Of a stretch of 64,000 nucleotides of DNA, positions 25,001-36,221 are shown one piece after another. Origin of the DNA: Lamellibrachia columna (Eukaryota; Annelida; Polychaeta; Sabellida; Siboglinidae); NCBI GenBank assembly GCA_963662155.1, contig OY759269.1:14709142-14773141 (forward strand), given 5' to 3'. How positions within the stretch are numbered: the first letter of the stretch is position 1; the number at the start of each line of letters is the position of its first letter. Position numbers and translations under genes: made by a program. The notes beneath the pieces are model-generated. The model did not search any database, had not been told where the DNA came from, and saw only the letters and a program-made list of their open reading frames with translations.

Positions 25001-28000
25001 CCAGGCATCTGTTTAATGACTGCAATAATGTTCTACCCCTGTTGTCATGATGAAATGTAGGAATGCTTTAACAAGCCAGGCATCTGTTTAATGACTGCAA
25101 TAATGTTCTACCCCTGTTGTCATGATGAAATGTAGGAATGCTTTAACAAGCCAGGCATCTGTTTAATGACTGCAATAATGTTCTACCCCTGTTGTCATGA
25201 TGAAATGTAGGAATGCTTTAACAAGCCAGGCATCTGTTTAATGACTGCAATAATGTTCTACCCCTGTTGTCCTGATGAAATGTAGGAATGCTTTAACAAG
25301 CCAGGCATCTGTTTAATGACTGCAATAATGTTCTACCCCTGTTGTCATGATGAAATGTAGGAATGCTTTAACAAGCCAGGCATCTGTTTAATGACTGCAA
25401 TAATGTTCTACCCCTGTTGTCATGATGAAATGTAGGAATGCTTTAACAAGCCAGGCATCTGTTTAATGACTGCAATAATGTTCTACCCCTGTTGTCATGA
25501 TGAAATGTAGGAATGCTTTAACAAGCCAGGCATCTGTTTAATGACTGCAATAAATGTGTTCTGTTCGTCTAAATTTTAATAAGGTTTGACAGACAGTTCT
25601 CTCAAATGTCAGTAAGATTTCACCATGTTAAAATATTTTCATCATCTTGATGGCTATCTATGCCCATGATATGATGCAGAGAACATGGTTTTAGTGACCC
25701 TGAACGTTTGATGAAAAATCAACGACAACATGTTAATGTTATGACAGAAGTAACTCACTGTATATTTTGATACTTATGGAAACTATCCTATTTTTTTTAC
25801 CTGCAACATCTATATTTGTAAACTTTTGGGTACTTTGGCCCTGTATCAATAGTCTGTCGTTTTAGGTTAGATATTTGGTAGATAGAAACAGAACTGGGGT
25901 GTTTTAAGCAAAGGCGTAATTGATGATGATTAAGAAGTTTATTTGCAACCATAGAGGTTGAATATTACACATATTAACAAAATGTATAAAATAAAGAAAT
26001 TCTGTTTCATTTAGCAGGGGAGGGGGTTAAATGACATCGGATTTGTGTAGTCTTGTACATCAGTGTTTTGAGACAATCCCCTAGATATTTCCTCTCCGTG
26101 AGATCTATGCTTTGTCGTGATGGGGTAGCTTGTGGCTTGCCTCTGTGGCCCTAGAAGCTATGCTGGTGGGAGTCTTGTTCTCCTGATGAAGTATTCAAAA
26201 CCAGATTAGTCAAGGGGTAGAAGGCAAGAGGCCAGACTAAAATTATCTCCTGGTTCTTCAGGTTGGGGTTAAATGCAGGGTTAACACCCCCGCCTTATAA
26301 AAAACAACTGTTACAGAAATTTAGTTATGTGTTAGACTGACACTGAGTTGTCGTGTATCAGGCCAAGACATACCTGGAGCGAGCGGTCAAGATGGATGGT
26401 GGTCATCTGGATACTGTGTACCTGCTGGCTGATATTCTTCTACAACAGCAGCAGTTTGACAAAGGCATCGAACTGTGAGTCTTGTGTCATAAGTGGGGCG
26501 TGGTGGCGTTGTGGTTGGAACACCAGACTCAATCAAGAGAATCTGGGTTCAAATCCTCTTGCTGCTGTTTCGAAGCTTGGGCAATTTTGTTCACTCTACG
26601 TTGCCTTAGTTCACTCAGCTGTATAAATGAGAACCTGGCTGCATACAGAGGTGGATATATGAACGAATAGTCTTTGTGCAGTAATTGCAGAGTGGCTGAA
26701 TGCTTCCCAGAGAAGTCCAGTTAGCGTAGGAATGAACAGGTCTGCCAGGGGGTGAAGTGTAAAGCACTTTGAATAGTCCCAAGGACTAGATTCCGCGCTA
26801 TATAAGAACGTAACTTCATAACTTATACCTTTATAACATATTTTCTCACAGTTAGTAAAAAATCAAGGAATTTGAACTATTTTTGTTTCAGGGATGTAAA
26901 ATGTGAAGTGGGTTTATGCTAATTAGGGCATATAGGATACACTTAATAGATCAAATATGGTATATATACATGTCCCTGTAAAAATGTTTTGTGTGATGTT
27001 ATCGTTTATTGTCATAAACTCTGACTATGTTTTGTGACATAATATTTTATGAGCCAGTTAGATTTCTGGTCATGGTTAGGAAGAATATGGTTATACTGTT
27101 CAATGATTGTCTCAATGGTTTGGTGCTTGTCTCTTGACCAAGAGGTACTGGTTTTGAACCCCTGGCTGGTGGCCAACACGGTCGTTTCATTAAAATTGAG
27201 TACAACTTGTCAACTAAAATAAATTAAAATAAGTAAAATTAGTAAAGGATCAGTGTAGATTGGACATCAGGAAGCACTTGTTCTCACAGAGGACAATAAA
27301 TGAATGGAACAAATTGTCTACAGATTGTGTAACTGCTAGCAGCGTGAATATGTTTAAAAACAAGGTTGACACATATCTCAGGAGGGCGGGTTATAAGTAG
27401 ATGAACATTGTTGGACTCTCGATAAGCCAATGGCTTCCTTGTCCACTTGTCCACTGGCCATCTGGGCCTTTTGTGTTGGATGGCAAATCTTGTTAAATCT
27501 TGTTAAACTCGCCTAGCATAGGAAGTTGGAATTATGCATTTTTTGGTACCCATTATAAACATTGCAGTAAGACAGATGTTTAACTAGATTTAACAAGATT
27601 GCCATCTAAAACTTCAAATTCCAGATGACAAGTGGACAAGGAAACCACAGGCTCAAGAGTCCAACCATTTTTCTTCTTTATAACCCGCCCTTCTGAAATA
27701 TTTATTTTTGAAACATATTCACCCTGCTAGCATTTACACAATCAGTAGGTAATTTGTTCCCTTAATTTTGTGAGTGACGTGTGACATCAGAGGCGCTCTG
27801 TGTTGTAGACTGAAGAAACTACTAGAGCAGCAGAGCACCTGTCGCGCCCATCAGATGCTTGGAGACTTCCTGTCACACACTAACCAGCAGCAAGAGGCCC
27901 TGGATCAGTACAGCATCGCCTTAAGGTGACCTCACTCACAAAGATGATGAGATATCTATAACCTGTTTTTCTCTAATTAAAATCCTCTCCTCGATTCATT

Positions 28001-29429
28001 TAAACCATCTTGAATGAGTAGCGCGTGAAGAGTTTGATTGAAATATCAGATAACTTGTAAAGCATTGTATCTAGAGTAAACAGAGGTGGACCACGGTTGC
28101 CACTTTAAAAAAAATGTTGACTGCATCTTGTCAAAGATTTTTTAATAGTTTATCTGGTGATTTCATCAAAACTAAATAACAGATTTGTACAGACGAGCTA
28201 GCATAACGTAGTAGATACTAGAAAGATTAAAATTTTTGTAAAATTAGTCTGAAACAAGGCAAGCAAAATAATCCAATTGCAGACGACCTTTATCACAAAC
28301 AATAACATTTTATGCCAGAAAGAAAGATTAGAGACCTGAAAATGTGATCTGGGTGAACTCTAACATGTGCCATGATAAAGAAAATTTACTGATCTATTTT
28401 AAGTGGGGTTCTGTGTTGTAGTATTGACCCAGGAAACACGCGAGCAAGGCACGGAATGTATCGACTGGAGAAGCGTACAGATGTCGGCCTGGATACGACC
28501 TATGACATGGACGTCGATGATGCAAGCACCAGTGAAAACGAGGTTTGTCTCAATCAGAAGCGGGCTTAACTTTGTTTTAATGTACTTTTAAATGTACAAA
28601 CTCTTCTTGTTTTTGTAATAAAACCATGCTATTTTGTATAGGCTATATCTTGCCTGACATCTTGACAACCCAAATATGTGTTAATGAATCATAATTTGTT
28701 TATGTAATTGGACCATATTTGTTTATGAATGTCAGCCTTCCTTTTAAGCGGATGTCACGTACACTGTCCATATAGGATTTCTGTTTGATTGTCATTATAA
28801 AATACATCAAGATTTCAGGATATTGCATTATCTGATGTGTTTAGGGACGATTTATTATTATTGTTATTATAGTTATTATTATTATTAGTTAAATGTAATT
28901 TATAGTATCATATCAGTTGCATAGATTAGAATATGCTGGCGGCCATTGCATGACATGCTTGGGGATCATCTACAAATTACGTGTGCAAAAATCATGGAAA
29001 AACATCAGCCCCCCCAAGCCCCATGTAACCCCCCCCAGTAATGCTAGTGGTGACCTACCTAAATCTGTAAATAATGCCTCTGCAGATGCCCTGATGCTGA
29101 ACTTTGTACTATGTCATTATTCAATTCATCAATCAATGGTTTGACAACCTGGGATGAAGGTGTCAGAAGCCTGCAGCCCTTCCAAGCCCATAAGCCAACA
29201 ATACGAGCAGGCAACTAGGTGGGTAACTAAGCCCTCCCTCATGTGTATGTAACCACGGTTATATCCCCTACCCCATCCTTGCATACATCATTTGTAGCTG
29301 GCCCCTTGAATCAGTAAAATAAATACTTCAAAAGCAATGTCAGTTTGAGTGTCTTTGTTGCAGGCTGACGTCGAAGGCAGTGACATCGAGAGTGGCTGGT
29401 CCGACTTAGACATTAATCCCGACGCATGA
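13063..29429 (+). CDS. ANAPC7: Anaphase-promoting complex subunit 7 (APC7), TPR protein
   Basis: Seventeen exons join in phase to 554 codons plus stop: 13063-13128, 13887-14009, 14708-14776, 15314-15397, 16300-16415, 17083-17196, 17746-17833, 18787-18882, 19919-20007, 20693-20807, 21920-22061, 23255-23355, 23583-23627, 26362-26474, 27809-27925, 28422-28542, 29364-29429. Every boundary is GT/AG. APC7 is a TPR superhelix of the APC/C arc lamp, the E3 ligase that marks cyclins and securin for degradation. Recognisable blocks are TSIVLTMSEHNEELLTP (residues 23-39), IPSEVEVKYM, SSKQRTAKINMALAKLY, VTAFKEVLRQCP, LLRDNEDLLLSIGEASF, AQPWVAMGYLCLDTKKA, FREAIRLAP, ALDQYSIAL and an acidic tail with EGSDIESGWSDLD. 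Length and block order match vertebrate APC7 (565 aa). The start is the only ATG in phase with exon 2 and gives the expected short N-terminus. Nearby repeats make introns long. Confidence 0.96.
14114..14670 (+). mobile_element. Short inverted-repeat element (MITE) carrying a SINE
   Basis: The left end GGACGGTTTACATGAGCGA and the right part (GGGATTGGCGCAAGTCAA, then CAGTGTCTAGACA) match the uninterrupted element at 61718-62094. The middle is replaced by the SINE at 14205. It lies in ANAPC7 intron 2. Confidence 0.65.
14205..14480 (+). mobile_element. tRNA-derived SINE in ANAPC7 intron 2
   Basis: The 5' head folds plausibly as a tRNA relic: A-box-like GTGGTCTAATGGTTAGG and B-box-like TGGTTCAATTCC about 40 bp later. 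It is followed by TTTTGAAACTTGCCTGTG and the GACACTAAAACCTGTTGG block shared with the other SINE copies. It is nested in the MITE at 14114. Confidence 0.75.
15104..15184 (+). other. Possible in-frame cassette exon of ANAPC7
   Basis: An 81-bp stretch is preceded by CAG and followed by GTAAGC. It is stop-free in the phase (0) shared by the ANAPC7 exons either side, so inclusion would add 27 residues (KLYWEYYHRQQSILYYEQ onward) just before IPSEVEVKYM. Vertebrate APC7 has a variable linker here but no obvious homologue of this segment. The upstream pyrimidine tract is weak. It may be an alternative exon or chance. Confidence 0.35.
16821..16958. repeat. Dispersed palindromic repeat, inverted copy at 30148-30250
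   Basis: The segment with GGTGTCATTTGGGGACTAG and GTGTAGAACAACTGA is present as its reverse complement at 30148-30250. Within this copy CTAGTGTAGAACAACTGA (about 16881) is mirrored by TCAGTTGTTCTACACTAG (about 16940), giving short inverted arms. Confidence 0.75.
18130..18372 (+). repeat. Second copy of the 10930-11180 dispersed repeat
   Basis: Contains GCGACCAAAC, GAAATTGTCATGGTATTG and GGTCAAAATAAAGCA in the same order as the first copy. It lies in ANAPC7 intron 7. Confidence 0.65.
18575..18628. repeat. Perfect 22-bp inverted repeat with 10-nt loop
   Basis: Arms 18575-18596 and 18607-18628 are exact reverse complements (core ATCATTTCTTTGGACTC), separated by CACCGGGGGA. It lies in ANAPC7 intron 7, about 160 bp before exon 8. 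On RNA it would form a stable hairpin; the stem is short for a typical pre-miRNA. Confidence 0.92.
20170..20375. mobile_element. Tigger/pogo-like short inverted-repeat element
   Basis: The left end reads AATCGAACCTCGATATTAAGG, and the right end, reversed, reads ATACAGTCACACCTCAC. GAACCTCGATA-type termini after a TA are typical of pogo/Tigger derivatives. No transposase is present. It lies in ANAPC7 intron 9. Confidence 0.45.
23672..25552. repeat. 75-bp minisatellite, 25 copies, ANAPC7 intron 13
   Basis: Copies recur every 75 bp from the TTCTAC at 23681 to the one at 25481. Units are almost identical; the main variant is C or A in TGTTGTCMTGATGA. Copies 1-5, 12-13 and 22 carry C and the others A. 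Copies 5-6 share AAGCTAGG instead of AAGCCAGG. The array starts about 45 bp after the 5' splice site of the 45-bp exon 13. Confidence 0.97.
26491..26825 (+). mobile_element. tRNA-derived SINE with GCGCTATATAAG tail, ANAPC7 intron 14
   Basis: The head has a tRNA-like layout ending in GGGTTCAAATCC (B box). The body matches the minus-strand copy at 43486-43740 (CAGAGAAG, GCATTCAGCC-type and CTGTATAAATGAG blocks). The 3' end GAAGTGTAAAGCACTTTG...GCGCTATATAAGAA resembles the conserved tail of several widespread SINE families. Confidence 0.75.
27236..27506 (+). mobile_element. CR1-like LINE 3' fragment, ANAPC7 intron 14
   Basis: Matches the left-edge element from about 1790 to its end and encodes the C-terminal tail without the TAG seen there (TTG at about 27278). 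It ends in two TTGTTAAATC repeats. This is a 5'-truncated insertion. Confidence 0.9.
27583..27765 (-). mobile_element. CR1-like LINE 3' fragment, opposite orientation
   Basis: Reverse complement of the same 3' end (TTTAACAAGATTGCC, GACAAGTGGACAAGGAA, then ACACAATCAGTAGGTAATTTG). It faces the 27236 copy tail to tail across about 75 bp and ends about 45 bp before exon 15. Confidence 0.85.
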
Positions 29430-29547
29430 CATACATTTGGTGTTAACAATGACATTTGACACTCTGTAGATACAATTGCTGATATGTGCTACATATTACG
29501 TGACAATTATGTTTTTGCTAATTCAACTGTATTGTTTGCTGCATGTG

Positions 29548-29636
29548 GAGCTGCCACCTGGTGAGTGTGGTGCTGCCACCTGGTGAATGTGATGCTGCCA
29601 CCTAGTGGATGTGATGCTGCCACCTAGTGAGAGTAC
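29548..29636. repeat. ~24-bp tandem repeat in ANAPC7 3' flank
   Basis: Four units around GATGCTGCCACCTAGTG lie about 120 bp after the stop codon, probably within the 3' UTR. Confidence 0.8.
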
Positions 29637-30655
29637 TCACATTTGAAGAAATAATTTCAAACTTTTGTACATTAGCAGTTCGATCATAAAATGAATTGTA
29701 CACAATCTTTTTATCCCACACACACCTACACCCCACCTCAATTTTTTATGTGGGAGTATAAGACTGATGTTTAATTCTCAGTCTGGGATATGGAAACATT
29801 TGACAAAAGATCTGGCAAGGATTATAAGGAGTTCTTTTTTAGATACAGTGGACTCTGCTAACATAATCACGGTTAAAAGAATCTGGCCATTTAGTAGAAT
29901 CAAATATATTGTCTGGCATGGAATCATTCCTATTCTTGCTGTATTAAAATTTGATGCTGATTAAATGACCCAAATTGCTCTGGCCCAAAGTGATTTTATT
30001 CAGCCCCCTGTGTGTGCAACTTCTGGGTTTACATTCAATCGTGCCAGACAGTTAAATAAGGTACAGTCAATTAAAAACCTGGTAGGCAAGAATACTTTCC
30101 CATCAGCTACAATTGTGATATTGATTTTGCGATGTGTCGCCATCTGGTGTTAAACAGTTGGCACAACTTTTCAGTTGTTCTACACTAGTCACCAAATGAC
30201 ACCACTAGTGTTAAACAATTGCTTTATTGCCTAGAGAAACACATTTTGGTATATGCTTATAAGAACAGATTGCTTGAATTTTTTTCAAGTGTCCTGTATG
30301 CTTGTTGGGTTGAATATGGTATATTGATAAATAAAATTATAGTTATGGGAGATAATGTTTAGTAGAAACCCATAAAGTGGCAGCATTTGACATGATTTGT
30401 ATTTAATTTCAATTCCCGTAAAATTTTCATTGTGAAATCTTTTAGAGACTTGTACAGTACAGAGCAGAAGAACTTTCCCATAATACACAGGGACATTTTT
30501 CATATAAGCATTGTTTGTCTTGAACAATACATTTTTATTTTGTGCTTTCAAAAAACAAAAAAAGACTTGCAAAAAGCAAAATAAATAAATGATGATCTGG
30601 TAACTTAACTTTTGGTAGCATAGCAAACATTTAACGATAACAAGATATACCAGGT
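29637..30655. other. Spacer after ANAPC7 with transposon remnants
   Basis: A Tigger-like terminus (ACAGTGGACTCTGCTAACA) occurs near 29843. The inverted copy of the 16821 repeat occupies 30148-30250. No exon is recognised, and no clear ANAPC7 polyadenylation signal can be fixed. Confidence 0.4.
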
Positions 30656-31040
30656 AATTAGATTGCCATCCAAGACAAAAGATCCAGATGGCAAGTTGAC
30701 AAGGAAGCCATTGACTGATGAAGAGTCTAACAATTATTCATCAATGTGTAACCCACCCTTCTGAGATATTTGTCAGTGTTGTTTTTAAACATATTCAAGC
30801 TGCTAGCATTTACACAATTTGTAGATAATCTGTTCCATTAATTTATTGTCCTCTGTGAGAACAAGTACTTCCTGATATCCAATCTACACTGATCCTTTAC
30901 TAATTTTACCTCATGTCCTCTGGTTCTACTATCTTTCATAAGTAAAAAAACATATTTCTAGCAATATTTTCATACTCGTTCAATATCTTAAAAACTTCAA
31001 TTTGATATCCTCTTCAAAACCTCTTTGTCTTTTGTAGGTG
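30656..31040 (-). mobile_element. CR1-like LINE 3' fragment
   Basis: Reverse complement of the family 3' end and C-terminus: GATTGCCATCCAAGAC, GGAAGCCATTGACTGATG, then TTGTCCTCTGTGAGAAC. It diverges more beyond about 30960. Confidence 0.85.
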
Positions 31041-31190
31041 TTCTTCACAAAGTGTGCTACACTCACCTTGCATCTGTTAACTGCTATACATTAACATCTG
31101 TTATATCATCACCTATATGTTGTCGCAATACTTTTTTCCATTTCAATTCATCTTTGATTTGAGAACTTGTTTCAAGATAGTGTCTTCTCT

Positions 31191-31290
31191 GGTATTGATA
31201 TGAGGATCTGTTTCTGTAGACTATTAATATGAGGATCTGTTTCTGAAAATTGTATTAATATGAGGAACTGTTTCTGAAGATCGTTTCTAC
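31191..31290. repeat. ~33-35-bp tandem repeat, about three copies
   Basis: Repeated ATTAATATGAGGATCTG-TTTCTG units with small differences. Confidence 0.75.
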
Positions 31291-32187
31291 TACAGTATGT
31301 GTTTTCTGCATCTGATGTGCATGTAAATTCTGATGAATATGACATGTTATTTCTTGTAAATAAACCTAAAAATCCTAATGCTTTTGTTATACTTATGTAT
31401 GTATAGTATTTATGTTGTACTTTTGTATTAACTTTGTATTGCTAGTTTGTGTGAAATTAGTAGTATTCGAAGCAACATTTCCAAAAAGTGGGTCCACACA
31501 AAGGCGGACTATTATATATATGCTGGGCAGAACAGGCTTTGTTGTGTTGTCCTCGAGTAATTTATTAGTCCAAATTGTACTGACAATATGGAAGTTGGTT
31601 TTATTTGTGCCTTGTAATGATTGTAACAACACGTTTCTCTGGGTTCTGTAATACTTGTATATTTTCTGGTCCACCTTTCTGCTCGAGTTAATGGGGCAGA
31701 CTGCAACACATTTATACATCACGTGGAAGAACTGTGCAGCTATGATCATGACAAAAATATGAAAAATGAACATAACAAAATATTTCCAAACTGTATTCAC
31801 AAATTGGAGGAATAAACGTTTGAAATGAGCACAAAATGGTTGTCAGTCTGCCTTGCCTGCCTTTTAGTCTACCCCCCCATAAAAAAACAGACATTCACAC
31901 AGGTATGCATTAAAACAAGTTAACATGTAATAAATAATTAAAAATAAATAACTGAGATAGAAAAATCACCATTGTACACAATAAGGTAAATAAAGTGTTT
32001 TGTTCATCTAGACCATACAATATTAACAGGTGTATAATTGCAAGGTACGCATTACGACGCTCCTTAGGAGCCCAGTCCTTCACAGGAAGAAGAAGAAATT
32101 TGCATGCACGAAATCTGAAACGGTCCCTTAATTTCTGTTAAGCAGCTTCCGATTTTCCCGCGGTATTCTAGAAATTTAGTTGCAGTG
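31291..32187. other. Spacer upstream of HIRIP3
   Basis: No exon recognised. It should contain the HIRIP3 promoter and 5' UTR, since the coding start is at 32188, but no named element can be supported. Confidence 0.4.
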
Positions 32188-35100
32188 ATGGAGAAATATG
32201 TCAGTAAACTGTTCAAGTCATCGACTGATTTAAGGTAAATATATAAGAACAGGTGGTAATGTAGAAACAACCTGCACTCTAGTCTTGCAACAATCCGATT
32301 TAAAACGCAGAACTTGCATAAACGCGAGAATAACACATTATCGCCCATCTTTACAGAGTGCGTGATTTTGATTTGCAAATTCATTGAGATCGTTGCACGT
32401 TATCATAATACCTATAATCAGTAAAACCAAGTATTATTCTTTAATAGTCGAACACATTATAATAAAAGTTTATTTTCAGACAATGTCCACATTATATATA
32501 ATATATATATATATATGTGTGTGTGGCGGCATGAGAAACCCTTCACATGATGGTCAAAATATTATGTTTCTGTTTTTTTCTGACTCAAAGGATTACAGGA
32601 CACTTTCATTTGTCCAAATCGGGCAATTATTAACAGAGATATCACATGTTTAACATCAAAATACAGGTGCGGTTCGAGAAATATGATTCTGAGAAAACGC
32701 TGTGTAAACATTCAGAACAAATATATACGCACAAATACATATGTGCCATATACAAACACTTTATTGTTGGTCATTCTGGACAAATGTCATTTCAATACAA
32801 CATATATACAGTGCATCACATGAACATTCATCGTAATATGGGTTTCTTTGGTCTGTTATTATTATGACATGACAACAGGAATTTTAGATAGAAAAATGGT
32901 CTAAATTTAGAAACGTAACTACGTGCGAAGTACAACTGTTGTCTGTTCAAAAGTTTCGTCTTGATTATGTTTGGTTAGTTATGTCAAGTTAACATGTACA
33001 TCAGAATAACTGCAGTTTCTTAGGTCTGCCACGACATCGAATCTGGCCTCAACCTTGGCCTTGACCTCGGCCTCTGCCTCGACCACAGCCTCTGCCTCGA
33101 CCACGTTTAGGGGGAGGGGATGCAGTGTCATCATCGCTTTCATCACTTGTCGCACTGTCATTCTCAGCAGTTACAGTTCCAGGTTTGGGGACATTTGGTA
33201 ATGGAGTAACCGTCCTGGAATGTTTCTGGAACAAACTGCCTTATTTCTTGGTAGAGAATCTAGAGATACCACTGGCGTTTAGGGTCTAAGCCCTTTGGTT
33301 GGATGACAAGGGGCATACCCGCTACAGGTGGAGCACATTTCACCAATTTCTGTCAACTAACATCTGTGTCTGAAAATTCACGGAGCATTACATCATTACA
33401 ACTTTCTGAATTCAAAGTGGTGGTATTTCTTGATACCTGTCATTCTGTGGAAGAAAGTGGCAAGGTAGGCAGTTCAGTCATAGATCGGAACTATGATGTG
33501 ACCGTCTTCCGTGCCACACAACTGTGGAACATTAACATGGGATGACTGGTTGACAACTTCTGCAATATCATTCAAACAATTGACATCTGTTTTACGATAA
33601 ACACGTTTCATTAACCCAAAACGCCAGTCACAGCTGAATTTAGTATGCCCTGTTAAAAGGAATGAAAGCTTGATGGAATTATGTTTGCCGGTCAAAAACA
33701 CGCCACAGGAGGTACAAAATCATGCATGAGTTTTTGTTTTGGCCAGCACAATTGTCTGCATGAAGATGCACATCTGTCTCCCCTAACCTGTAGTGATCAA
33801 AGTAGTGGTGGAGTAACTGATTCATCAATTAGGAAATTAACCTGCTTTGGAAAAGCTTCACAACATGTGGCGAGAAGTCCACATTTTCTGGGTGTTTTGA
33901 AGTAGATTGGACCTGGCTGGAGGGCCAATTTCAGAACCAGGCGGAAGATTTGCTGAGGCTAGTTTAGTAATGTCTCTGTACAGAGTATGTTCGAGACTGG
34001 CTCGATGCAGATGTATCTCTGCCTCTGATGATTGCGCTTTTCTCGTGATCAGGTAAGTTGGCAGACCGCATGATTCTGCTAGAGTTTTTCTGGCAGTACC
34101 AACACAAGTCAGTGGCAGGTCGCATTGTGGTGACATAGGGCACCAGCTGTTGCCACAAAAGGCGGAACGTGCAAAGAGCTACTTTACGTACTCCACTGAA
34201 CTCACAGGCAGCACAATAGCTATCATACACCTTCTTTTTGCTGCAATTTGAGGGCAACAGTTTCACATCTGTTTTCCAGTGTCTGGGCATTCGACCAGGC
34301 AGGACTATGCAGTGCACTTCTGCAAAATTCAGGATAAAATCAACCACTGTTCTGGTTTCCTGCAGACTTAGGGCATGACGGGGCCTCCGCTTTGAGTTTT
34401 TGTGTACACGAGGTTTAACCCCATTCACCCTGTAATGACTAATCAAGTTGTTCAGCTTGTCTTGCCCTATGTTGAGTAGATACTTAATAGTGTCTCTGCA
34501 GATACAAAACCCATGGAAGTAGAAGTCAGTACGTTGGGTCTTTCGCTGACTTTGTTGCTTTTTACGTGATTTTGATGTCGTCGCTGTCAGGTGCATGCCA
34601 CAAGACGATTTTGCCAAGATGGCAACGTCCAGCTCTTCATGAGATAATTCTAGGAATCTGAGTCGAACATTCTGCAGGTCTTCTGGCTTGAAGTATGTGG
34701 TGCATGGCGCACCACTGTTGTATTTGCAGCTGCATTGAAAAGCCACGTCAGCTGCGTTTTCTGGATCCAGCTCCAACCCGAGGCTGTCAACAAGATTCTC
34801 AATGATTGGTGGCACACCATCGTCACTACTCTCTGACGCATCTGAAATGGATTAAACGAAACACGCTGTTATAAAAAATCTAACTGGTTAACTAAAGCAT
34901 AGTCAGTTGAAGAAACAATTTGAATAGCAATATCACCCTACGTTGAGGGTGACAGATAGTCTTAGACAAAAATATTTTATGGTTAATGGCATCTGGATCT
35001 TGCGACTTATCTGTGAACAAAATTTTCCGCAATTTCACACACCTATAATCAGACCTCACGTCATAATTATATCCTGCCATTGTTATTGTTAATTTGTTGC

Positions 35101-36158
35101 CTTGGTACCACATAAACACATTTAATAAATAAAACGGAATATAGGTAATTTTACTAAAATTTTTATTTAATTTTCAAACATATACATATTAGTACCATAA
35201 AACATAATAGTTATAGTCACTACAATAATTAAACTCACCTTCTTCAACTTCTTGGTCAACATGTGTGATGTTGACATCAGAGCAGGTGCCAGGGATAACG
35301 CCCCTTTCACGATCAGCTGATTCGTTGTCGTTGCTGTCAGTGTCACTTTCCGATAATTCACCATCACTTAAGTCTCTATTTACAAAATAATCACATATCA
35401 CTTCCTTCAGGACGTTGGCTGCAGCAATAGTTCCCGTTCCCATGTTAATGTCTTGGAGTGCATTCAAATGGCGAGTAATCTCTGTCTCTCTGTCAGTATC
35501 TCTGCATACAGCGGAACGTCTCATAGGCGCCGCCATTTTGGTCCTACGACCTGTCAGCTGTCAAACTGTTCTGATGCAGATTAAGATATAATTGATAAAA
35601 TATGAGAATGCTTATCTCATTGAATTAAGTCCTACCACATTTGTACGTATATTACATGGCACGCTGCCAACTCAAATGCCCAAAATTCGGAATACTTATA
35701 CAGAAATCGCCACTCTTCGAAAATGTAAACAAACTAGTACGATGGGTACTCCGGCCATGTGCAAAGAATGTGCTTTCTATGTATTCATGCGCACTATGCT
35801 GTATTCAACAGCAAGGTTCACGGCGGTTCCAATGATGTATGACACACGGGAGTGCAATTAAAATAACCTTGTAACTAAACGCGGCCGAAATAGTACATCT
35901 TTCTATTGTCTTTAGTGGTAATTATTTGGGTAGTGGGCTTGCATAAATATGATAAAACACAGTATAAAACTAACTTTTAGCTGAAATAGTTGATAAATAA
36001 GAAAGTTAAATAGTATTAGAATGTAATTAGGTTAAAAACAAAAATTCGACTTTTTGACCATACATGCCGGTGTTATTTAGCCTGTATCTCAAATTAGCAC
36101 AGCACAACTTCCGACGGGTTTTCTCATGCCGCCACACACACACACATATATATATATA

Positions 36159-36221
<63 letters not shown>

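Noticed and set aside
23672..25552. CRISPR array
   Set aside because: Units are contiguous 75-bp repeats without unique spacers, inside an intron of a eukaryotic gene.
31393..31800. 135-codon minus-strand frame
   Set aside because: AT-rich, no domain, no start context and no splice partners; judged chance.
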